Positions 54,936 through 64,000 of a stretch of DNA of 64,000 bases are shown here, one piece after another. The notes beneath the pieces were generated by a model. That model was given only the letters and a program-made list of their open reading frames with translations. It was not told where the DNA came from and made no database searches. A program made the translations under genes and the position numbers. The DNA is from Anastatus disparis (taxonomy: Eukaryota > Arthropoda > Insecta > Hymenoptera > Eupelmidae). Location of the stretch: positions 1,114,501 to 1,178,500 of the forward strand of contig JAFFSR010000397.1 of the NCBI GenBank assembly GCA_017163975.1, given 5' to 3'. How positions within the stretch are numbered: position 1 is the stretch's first letter; every line of letters starts with the position of its first letter.

Positions 54936-55840
54936 TTATCCAACCTTTGGTTTTGATTGTTTCATATCCATCAGACTAATTGCATTAATGTCACTAAGGA
55001 AGGATGTGATGGGGTCATGCTTATCGCAGTCGCAAGTCATGAAATGCAATAAGTTGTTTGCTTTATATGTTAAACAATGCCGTAAAGAAATTACATTTTT
55101 AACGGTCTTTTGCTTTTCTTCGTCTGATGTCGAAGGTTCAGATTCTATAAATTGTTCATTGTTTAGGTTACTCCAAGGTAGTATGTTAATCAATGGCTGA
55201 AAAAGAGTTATAGAATCATTGAGTTCCTTCGTAAAATTTATGTCAATGACCTCGTCTGAGTTGTCCTTCTCTGGAATGGTTTCTAAATCTGGGAATCGTA
55301 CACTTTTCTTAACAGTTTTGGGAGTGCTAGATTGCGCTGAAGGTTGCGTTCTTATACTTGGGGTTACCGAAATTGCTCGATATTTTGGTACGTTAATTAT
55401 GGAGTCATAGCATTCCTCCGTGTCAGCATCTGTCCCAGCTTGCTGTTCTCTTTCTACCTCACTCTCTGCGTCTGTTAAACGTTGAGCTATGATACTCGTT
55501 GCCGTCCCTAAGAGACGATTAGCTTGTTCTCTACTAGGTTCAATTGCATCCTGTCGTTTAGGGGTTTCTTTTCTAGGAGTAGTGAGTATCTGGTCCTGCT
55601 GTTGCTCTGCTGTCGTTGGTTTTATTGGTGATTCTTTATTTAAGAAAGGTTCGCTGCTACATCTATTCAGTGGCGTAAGCTCTTTTCTTTGTACTTTTGG
55701 TGGTTCACAAATGCTTAAACGTTTGGCTTTTTCGTCTAATTCCATTCGATGTGATATCGAAACTTCATCACCATCAGAAAAATAATCAGGCATTGGTTTT
55801 GTCGGTGAGTCGTCTAGCTTCTCCAAAAACACCTAATCGC
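54936..55840 (-). pseudogene. pol: Pol linker (RNase H-integrase spacer), downstream half
   Basis: About 299 codons of Ser/Thr/Glu/Pro-rich, probably disordered sequence (EPSREQANRLLGTA, DADTEECYDSIINVPKY), ending in a more ordered part (ISLRHCLTYKANNLLHFMT) before integrase. Same frame as integrase. Its upstream continuation is across the palindrome at 60267-61400. Confidence 0.65.
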
Positions 55841-55861
55841 CCGTATTATACCAGTGATCTC

Positions 55862-57804
55862 GTAAACTGCCTTCTTAGTCCAGTAGAATTAGACTTTTTG
55901 CATGACTTAATTAGTAAGAGGCAACTGAAGAAAAAATGGGTTCATTAGGTCAAAAGATATTAAAATTTAGAAAAACCCTCAAAATTTGGGCTGGCATATT
56001 TTTTTAAACAACGTTTTTATGTAAAAAATTGTAAAAAATCGATGTTTTTTGGATCTAGCTCTTTTCGTTTTTTAATAGGGTATATGAAATTAATAATACT
56101 TATAAGGGTCTTCAAGACAAATAGTTTAAGCTCTATTACATTAAATTTCGTTAGTGATTTATTGAAATAATCGCAAAAATATAGTGAAAATCGTTAAATT
56201 TTCAATAATATTTTATTTTATTAAAAAAAGGGCTACATGCTTGTAATTTTGTAAAAAGTTGCCTTTTATTACCCTTAAGTTCCCATAATTTTTTCAGCAA
56301 AAAATATTAATTTGTTTATGGGGTATTCAATTTGTTCACTAAAAAAAGATAAAATGTAGGCCTCAAATGGACCCTATTGCGGTCATTTTAAAAAGAAATA
56401 ACCATTGTTATTTATGCTCTTTGACACTTATATTTAGTGAAAATAAAAAGTTTAATTGAAATTTTTATTATTTTCGCTGTTTAAATGGTGATCGAAAAAA
56501 AAATTTTTTTTTTCTTAATTGTTTTTTAAATTTTTATATGAAAACATGAAAATATTTAAATGCAACTTTTTTATTCTTGTTGCTTAAATTTTAACGCTTA
56601 TTTAAAAAAAAAACGTTATTCTATGATAATTAGGAGCTGAGATAATATTTTTTTTTTTTTAATTCGCCATTTGTTTATTTACAAAGAGTAAGAAATGAAA
56701 TTTTAATGACAGATCCTTTAATACTTGAACTTTGATATAAAATCATTTCTGATATTAAAATCAGTTTTTTAAAACCCTAAAAGATTGTTTTTAAGTATGT
56801 ATAGTTTCAATTCTTTTTGAAGAGGGAAAGAACGCGTCATCTTCCGCAAGTACAGAAAAAATTTTTTCGATTACTTAAAATTTGTCTTATGTGAAAAAAT
56901 TTTCTATATCTCAGTGAAATATCAACCGATTTTGATGTTTTTTTTTTTAATCTGGGGTAGCGCGAGATAATATTAACAGTCGTTATACTTGTTTAATGAT
57001 ATAAATAAATTAATTCATTTTAAACAATAACAAAAAATATATGCATATTTTTTTTTCATTTTTTATATACTTGTAATGTTTATTTTTATAATCTAATAAA
57101 TAGGTTTCATTTATTTTATGAAAAAATTAGATTAATATCTGTTTTACACGCTAATAATTAATACAAACAATGCTCTTATCATAAAAATCCTGACATTATT
57201 AAAAAAGAGCTTCTGACCTTGAATATTCAACGAATTTAACGTTTCTTTTTTTGATCTGGGGTTGTGCGAGATAATATTAAGTACCGTTATTTTTGTTTTA
57301 TTTAACAAAACAAATTAATTTATTATAAACAATATATATGAAAAAAATAATTTATTCCATATTTTACATTAATGGAACGTTTGTATTAATATTTTTATGA
57401 AACATGATATCTTTTTCTCTATAAAATTTAATTATTTTCTTTTTTAAACAATATTATTAATAAAAACATATCTCTTATCATGTAAGCCTTTACATTATTT
57501 TTAAATGCCTTTCAGCATTTTTACTTCCAAAATAGTTTTATTTTTATTATTACTATTATTATTTCAATAGTCATTTATACCTCATATGAATATTTATTCT
57601 ATAAAGAATTGAAAAGTATTTCTATTTGGTTGTAAAGTATTTCTATGTTATGTTCGTTAAAAGGAGAGAAGTATAATTAAAGTGCGTGTGTTATTGTATG
57701 AGTTCGTTAAACCCTGCTTTACGCTCAAACTTTCAATTCGTAAGTATTTTATTTTATATTTTATTTTTTCTTGATTGTTAAGATATAAGTTTGTTGAATT
57801 GTTA

Positions 57805-57863
<59 letters not shown>

Positions 57864-60360
57864 TTATATTTTTCTTGACTATTCAAAACTTTTTACAAAA
57901 ACATTATTAACTACACTTGAAAAAGAAATTTATTGTAATTTTTATTCTAATTTGAATTATTTATTCAATTTTTTATTAAAAGTATTATTTATTACTTAAA
58001 ATAATAATAAGATTAAGAAAATATTATATTTATAATTTTATTATTTCAAGTAAATAAAATTTTATTATTTCAAGTAAATAAAATTTATTTAAGTTCGTAA
58101 GTATAAAAGAAACCCAAGAGCAAGGTCATTATGAAATTGCGGGTTCAATTTTATTTCGAGCGTCCTTTGCACTCAGTAAACCAACGTGTGTGGCGCAGGT
58201 CACATAATTGGACGCGTTTTCTTTTGATTGTACAAAGTTTCTACATATAGTTCTGAAATAAAATCATTCTGAATATAATGGTGTATATTTTACTTTTTCA
58301 AATAAAAGTTATTGTTCAGTTCATTCTGCAATTTCGTTAATATACAATAAATTTGGGAGTAAAAAATAAGTTTCTTTTATTTTTGTGTTTATTACTAAAA
58401 AATTTTTTTTAATAACTTACTGAATCCTAATTTAATTATAAATTGCATGATATGTTTGTTAAAAAATATTATAAATTTTTCATTTAAGATATTTATTTTT
58501 ATTGTGAAAGCTTTTTTTTCTAAAAGTTTTTAAAATTGAAGAAATATTTAGTATTTTTTATAAAATAGCTTTTTTAATATATTACAATAAAATTCACCAT
58601 ATTACAATAAATATTCATATGAGGTATAAATGACTATTGAAATAATAATAGTAATAATAAAAATAAAACTATTTTGAAAGTAAAAATGCTAAAAGGCATT
58701 TAAAAATAATGTGAAGGCTTACATGATAAGCGATATGTTTTTTTAATAATATTGTTTAAAAAAGAAAATAATTAAATTTTTTAGAGAAAAAGATATCATG
58801 TTTCATAAAAATATTAATACAAACGTTCCATTAATGTAAAATATGGAATAAATTATTTTTTTCATATATATTGTTTATAATAAATTAATTTGTTTTGTTG
58901 AATAAAACAAAAATAACGGTACTTAATATTATCTTGCACAACCCCAGATCAAAAAAAGAAACGTTAAATTCGTTGAATATTCAAGGTCAGAAGCTCTTTT
59001 TTAATTATGTCAGGATTTTTATGATAAGAGCAATGTTTGTATTAATTATTAGCGTGTGAAAAAGATAATAATCTAATTTTTCATAAAATAAATGAAACCT
59101 ATTTATTAGATTATAAAAATAAACATTACAAGTATATAAAAAATGAAAAAAAAAATATGCATATATTTTTTGTTATTGTTTAAAACGAATTAATTTATTT
59201 ATATCATTAAACAAGTATAACGACTGTTAATATTATCTCGCGCTACCCCAGATTAAAAAAAAAACATCAAAATCGGTTAATATTTCACTGAGATATAGAA
59301 AATTTTTTCACATAAGACAAATTTGAAGTAATCGAAAAAATTTTTTCTGTACTTGCGAAAAATGACGCTTTCTTCCCCTCTTCAAAAAGAATTGAAACTA
59401 TACATACTTAAAAACAATCTTTTAGGGTTTTAAAAAACTGATTCTAATATCAGAAATAATCTTATATCAAAGTTCAAGTATTAAAGGATCTGTCATTAAA
59501 ATTTCATTCCTTAATCTTTGTAAATAAACAAATGGCGAATTAAAAAAAAAAAATATTATTTCAGCTCCTAATTATCATAGAATAACGTTTTTTTTTAAAA
59601 ATAAGCATTAAAATTTAAGCAACAAGAATAAAATAGTTGCATTTAAATATTTTCATGTTTTCATATAAAAATTTTAAAAACAATTAAGGAAAAAATTTTT
59701 TTTTCGATCGCCATTTAAACAGCGAAAATAATAAAAATGTCAATCAAACTTTTTATCTTCACTAAATATAAGTGTCAAAGAGCATAAATAACAATGGTCA
59801 TTTCTTTTTAAAATGACCGCAATAGGGTCCATTTGAGGCCTACATTTTATCTCTTTTTAGTGAACAAATTGAATATCTCATAAACAAATAAATATTTTTT
59901 GCTTAAAAAATTATGGGAACTTAAGGGTAATAAAAGCCAACTTTTTACAAAATTACAAGCATGTAGCCCTTTTTTTATTGAATTAAATATTATTAAAAAT
60001 TTAACGATTTTTGACTATATTTTTGCGATTATTTAAATAAATTATTAACGAAATTTAATGTAATAGAGCTTAAACTATTTTTCTTGAAGATCCTTATAAG
60101 TATTATTAATTTCATATACCATATTGATAAACGAAAAGAGCTAGATCCTAAAAACATCGATTTTTCACAATTTTTTACATAAAAACGTTGTTTAAAAAAA
60201 TATTCCAGCCCAAATTTTAAGGGTCTTTCTAAATTTTAATATCTTCTGACCTAATGAACATATTTTTCACTTCAGTTGCCTGTTACTAATTAAGTCAAAT
60301 TTTAAGGTTTTTCGAGCTAATTCTACTGGACTATCTAACTTCTTGTAAACTCTGTCAACA
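55862..60360. mobile_element. 4.5-kb palindromic insertion in pol
   Basis: Arms 55862-57605 and 58595-60360 (about 1.75 kb each) match in inverted orientation with scattered differences; a spacer of about 1 kb contains (TA)n. The outermost about 100 bp of each arm encode related peptides of the pol linker (SPVEL...DLIS.RQLK on the plus strand at left, minus strand at right), so the palindrome includes retroelement coding sequence. No gene lies inside the arms. No terminal duplication was identified. Confidence 0.75.
57606..58594. other. Palindrome spacer, no gene seen
   Basis: A+T-rich, with (TA)n at 57808-57859 and a more balanced patch at about 58110-58215 (AGCGTCCTTTGCACTCAGTA). No credible coding frame. 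Confidence 0.5.
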
Positions 60361-61787
60361 TCACGTCTTAATTGGCGTCGATGCTGTGGAGTGAGCTCCT
60401 TGTTATGTTGTGATTTATGGCAGAAAAAATCAGATTTTTGATGAGATTTCTGAAGGTTGCCCATGGAATCGTCTATTCCCGTTGAAGATAGCAAGCTGCC
60501 TAGTGGTCTTGTAATTGTTTGTCGTGGCTTATCAGTTAAAGATAATTCATCTTCTGAGATGAATTTTGAATAAACCACGGATGCTTCATTATCTTCTTGG
60601 TCAGGTAAGTTACTGTCAGAACCTTCTCCCGTTTCACTGAGTGGTACTGCGCTTAAGTCAATAACATGGTCATCTATATTGGAAACTTGAGGCTGATTAA
60701 CAGGTTCTATTTGTTCGGCTAGTTCTTCACTATTCTTCGACATTTCTGACTCAGTGGTTTCTAATATTCGCAATCCATTCCGTTCGGGATCGACAAGTGG
60801 CAATTTTTCATCTTGCTTTCGTGTACCTAAATCACTTTCTGACTCAGAAGGTGACTGCAATGGCAATGATTGTCTATGGGTTCTGAGTTTTGTCCTTAAA
60901 CTCTTAGTTTTTGATCCAGTCCCTTCATCGGTGCTGGATAGATCACTGCTAGTTCTTGAAGGACTTCCAGTCTTAGTTTTTTTAGAAACTACTTTACGCG
61001 CTCTACTTGCCACTGTTTCTCTGTAAACAGGTCTTTTGGCATAAGTAGGTTTTGGTTTGATGTTAGTCGTGGCTGGTGTGATCCGAGATCTGGTTCGTTG
61101 TGCAATCACACTATGCTCCAATTTAGGACTCTCTTTTTTAGTCTTTAAGCCTGGAGGTAGGCCTCGTTTAGAAGTTCCTGATGTAGTTGGTATAGTTGGA
61201 TCTGCGGTGAGTGGTCTCTGAGAAGTACTTGGTACATTATCTCTTATTTCGGGTGGTGCTTCTGGATTTCCTTGATTACCTGTACCTTTCTCGAGAACAG
61301 AAGTACCCTTAGTTCCTAGAACCAATACCCTGAGTCTTGGCAAGTTTTCATTAAGTTCTTTTTCTGTAGGCTCTTCCAATGGGTTTAGGCTTAATGCGTC
61401 TGCATTAATGTTTAATTTGGCAGGCTTATATTTGAACTTATATGGATAGTCGGTGAATTTCATCATCAATCGCATCAATCGTTGTCCTGGGTCTTTCCTG
61501 TTATGCATCCAGTTCAAAGGCTCATGGTCTGCTTGTAATATGAATTCTCTACATAATAAGTAGGGTAGAAAGTGATGCATTGAATATAGGGCAGCTAAGC
61601 ACTCCTTGTCGGTGGTACAATAGTTTCTTTCAGCCTTATTTAGTAGTCGTGATAGAAAGGCTACTGGGTGGTCGAATCCGTCCTTTTCTTGGCTTAGTAC
61701 TGATCCAATGGTGTAGTCAGAAGCGTCGGTGGTTAAAGTAAACTGTTTCTTAAAATCAGGAAAGATAAGTATTGGTGCTTGCACCAA
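60267..61787 (-). pseudogene. pol: RNase H and upstream half of the pol linker
   Basis: RNase H-like domain first: LTTDASDYTIGSVLSQ, NKAERNYCTTDKECLA, ILQADHEPLNWMHN, KFKYKPAKLNINADALS. About 375 codons of low-complexity Ser/Thr/Pro/Glu/Lys linker follow (TPATTNIKPKPTYAKRP, GSPSRTSSDLSSTDEG), ending SPVELARK...DLISNRQLK where the palindrome begins. Two stops near 61788-61817 separate it from RT in the same frame. Confidence 0.85.
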
Positions 61788-61817
61788 GTGCTGTTATAGT
61801 TTTTGAAAACTCTCTTC

Positions 61818-62474
61818 CTACGCTGGTCCCCATTCATATGGTTGGTCATTCTTTAGCAAATCAGTCAAAGGTTTTGCTACTTTTGAGAAGTCTTTAATAA
61901 AACGCCTATAGTACCTAGCAAGTCCTACAAATTGTCTTATGTTCTTTGGCGTCTTGGGTGTAGGAAATTCAACTGCGGCTTTTATCTTTCCTGGATCTGG
62001 TTGTATCCCTAGCTCGCTGATTATGTGTCTTAAGAAGGTTACCTCCTTCCTTAGAAACTCGACCTTTTCAGGCTGCAAAACTAATTTTGCGCTACGCAGT
62101 CGATCGAAAAATTTACGAGTTTTTCGATCATGTTCATGTAGATCTTTCAAGTAAATTATAGTGTCATCCAGATACACCAACATCTCGGTGTTCTGTAGTC
62201 CCATAAGGACATGGTCCATCATTCGCTGAAACGTTGATGGCACCCCCTTTAGGCCTTCAGGAAGACGTGTATACTGGTACTGTCCGTGAGGAGTGGTGAA
62301 AGCACTCCTCATGTTTAATGTGACGTCCTTGTCATGAGTGTTGATGGCCATGACTTGGCATTTTCCATTATGGTTAGTCACTAAATCTTCTCCTATTAAT
62401 ATTCTTGGGTCATTTACATCGATCTTTGGTAAGTATCCATCTGTCAAGTTAGTCGGTTTAAACTTAATTTCCAA
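61818..62474 (-). pseudogene. pol: Reverse transcriptase, internally deleted
   Basis: Holds FTTPHGQYQYTRLPEGLKG, FQRMMDHVL, the YLDD box (LVYLDDTIIYL), KAAVEFPTPKTPKNIRQFVG and YYRRFIKDFSKVAKPL. The upstream part reads LIGEDLVTNHNGKCQ, typical of the protease-RT junction, then jumps at DVTLN|MRSAF. The finger region and catalytic-Asp block A (about 150 residues in the family) are missing, so this RT cannot work. Confidence 0.85.
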
Positions 62475-62530
62475 AATCTGTTTAGATCTTCCTTTAATTA
62501 GATAGGTGTCTGGAAGATCATCTAGTACAT

Positions 62531-62959
62531 CTATGCATGTAGCTGTATCATTATGTCATTATCTACACTGTTTCCTTGAGCCACTTGGTCTGTGTCTGTA
62601 CTTTTGTTATATTCCAAAAATGGTATAGGGTTCATGACATCTCCTGCTATCATGAGAGCCTGGTTATAGTAGGATATAACGGCTTCTTCCTGCTTCAAGT
62701 ACCGTCGTCCCAGCATTCCGTCTTGTTCAATAGGAAAAGTGCGGTCGACGAGATGGAATTTTACAGGCTTACCACGAACATGTAACCATATGGTTCCATA
62801 AGTCTTAATAACATAGTTAGTGATGCCGCTAAGTTCTGTACTTACTGTAGGATCAAACTCTAGTTCAGATTTTATAGCGTGAAATTTAACAATGTTTACT
62901 GCGGCTCCGTTATCTATCATGAATGTCATCCATGGTGATTTGCCTTCTGGAATATACAA
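62531..62959 (-). pseudogene. pol: Aspartic protease region
   Basis: WMTFMIDNGAAVNIVK resembles the retropepsin Asp-Ser/Thr-Gly-Ala site, with Asn in the second position; GMLGRRYLKQEEAVISY fits the flap/C-terminal part. It is in a different frame from gag and from RT. Confidence 0.7.
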
Positions 62960-62961
62960 CC

Positions 62962-64000
62962 TTATTGAGGTGGGCTCATCATCGCAGGATTCTGCGTTTC
63001 CAAGTCCTTGATATAAGTTGGTGTTTGCGATAGCATCAGCACTGGTGCTCTCGTCTTTGGTACTGCTCCCATGGGTTGAGTCACTTGTCCCTGTGCTACT
63101 TGGGAATTGTTTATTTTTGATGCAGGTTGGATGTAATTCGAGTTGTTTTGACTCGTCAACTCCTGCCCGTGACGAGCCACATTCGAGTTTAAATTGTCGA
63201 CATCTTGATAATTGTTTGAAGTATGATATCTCTGCGCATTTCCACCTACTGGTTAATAGGCATTTTTACGAGAATAATTGTTGTCACGATAAGCTGGTCT
63301 TTGATTTTGATATCCTTCACCTTGGAGTTGATATGGATTAAACAGTCTTTGGTCCTGAAATAGTTGATTATTTCGATTTCTATATCCTGAGTCAGAATAA
63401 CTTCCATATTGAGGTCTACGTTGGTGATATTGAAAGGAAGTGTACTCTTAGTTTTGCCGTTGCATAGGTACAAAATGATGGCTTGTTTGCATATAATTAT
63501 TTCTCGCATTATTTGGATGATATGGCTGCTGTATGCCGGCTCTTCCTGCTTGTCTCTGATCCAAGTATCCTATATTGAATAGTCTATTGTCCTGTGGCAT
63601 GCACCAGTTGTTGGGATTTCTCTTGGCATAGTTAGCAGCTGAGTATTCAGTCCTTTCCCAATCAGGACTACGCAGTTGTGGGTTAAACTTGTAGCGAGTG
63701 TCAAGTATGATGTTCGAGTCCATCCTAGTTTCTATTCTAACTGCTTCTTCGTAAGCAGTTGGCAAATCTTGTGGCTTGCTATTATCCACTTGTACTGCTA
63801 TGTCAGCAGGTAGACCCTTGATAAACATATCTTTAGCTGTCATTTTCATAGGTGCAATCATAAAATCAAGCTGTGCTGGTGTTATCGTGGGGTTAGCTTC
63901 TTCCAAAGAATGCTTTGCACCGCTTTACAAAATATTAAGTCGATCGAAGAAATCTTCAGCGGCTTCTCCCTGTCTCATTCTTATTTCATTTATTTTAGTC
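62962..64000 (-). pseudogene. gag: gag, 3' part, truncated by the window end
   Basis: Reads RMRQGEAAEDFFDRL, LDFMIAPMKMTAKDMFIKGL and PTAYEEAVRIETRMDS (capsid-like helices), then a long Asn/Gln/Tyr/Arg-rich tail (NNARNNYMQTSHH, GYRNRNNQ) without CCHC knuckles. One frame broken by TAA near 63927, 63448-63450 and about 63254. gag to protease appears to need a -1 shift near 62.96-63.0 kb. Confidence 0.75.

Larger units (their letters stand above)
51805..64000 (-). mobile_element. Gypsy-like LTR retrotransposon, degraded, extends beyond the window
   Basis: Minus-strand order: gag (from beyond 64000), protease, RT, RNase H, a long linker, integrase, noncoding 3' region, polypurine tract and a probable 3' LTR. 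It is split by the palindrome at 55862-60360 and damaged by many stops and an RT deletion. It is older than the element at 12922-21203. The upstream LTR is outside the window. Confidence 0.85.

Noticed and set aside
57775..57999. 74-codon frame with IYIYIYIY
   Set aside because: It is the (TA)n microsatellite read through; no gene.

Overview
This window looks like transposon-dense, A+T-rich nuclear DNA from an arthropod, most likely an insect. The evidence is an insect-type TTAGG-like tract, insect-style non-LTR, Ty3/gypsy, hAT, Tc1/mariner and Helitron fragments, short introns with GTAAGT-like donors, and long A+T deserts. I cannot name the order. I found no intact host gene, no rRNA or tRNA gene and no CRISPR array. 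Almost every long reading frame belongs to a mobile element, usually a broken one.

Layout. A non-LTR retrotransposon lies at 401-5325 on the minus strand, bounded by a 12-bp target-site duplication. A Helitron N-terminal remnant follows near 5.9-6.2 kb. A long-armed foldback element lies at 6643-9359 with a CTAA duplication. A 28-bp minisatellite, two candidate spliced exons (10.9-11.25 kb) and a MITE (11.75-12.3 kb) precede an 11-kb composite at 12501-23617. That composite is a palindromic DNA transposon with 122-bp subterminal repeats and two inverted pieces of one transposase. A young Ty3/gypsy LTR retrotransposon (12922-21203, ACAT duplication, nearly identical 1.28-kb LTRs) is nested in it. 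A satellite-like element (23769-26228), a small foldback element (26716-27239) and a 7-kb palindrome of about 308-bp repeats (28881-35911, TA duplication) then break up what look like minus-strand exons of an unidentified, decayed host gene (about 27.2-37.6 kb). Three more MITEs lie at 36468-39362.

From 40 kb: a hAT transposase pseudogene (BED finger, intron, hATC motif) is split by satellite-like repeats. A Tc1/mariner-type element (43918-47463) has TIRs of about 0.7 kb and a mirrored copy of its own gene start. A second inverted pair of the unnamed transposase lies at 47.6-51.4 kb. A degraded gypsy-like element (51805 to the window end, minus strand) has its pol split by a 4.5-kb palindrome (55862-60360).

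The unifying theme is palindromy. At least five independent structures mirror transposon coding sequence around a short spacer. In the best case (21333-22936) arms of about 700 bp are roughly 99% identical around a spacer of about 180 bp. If transcribed through, these loci would make long hairpin RNA against transposase families present in the same window. That idea is inference; the palindromes themselves are directly visible.
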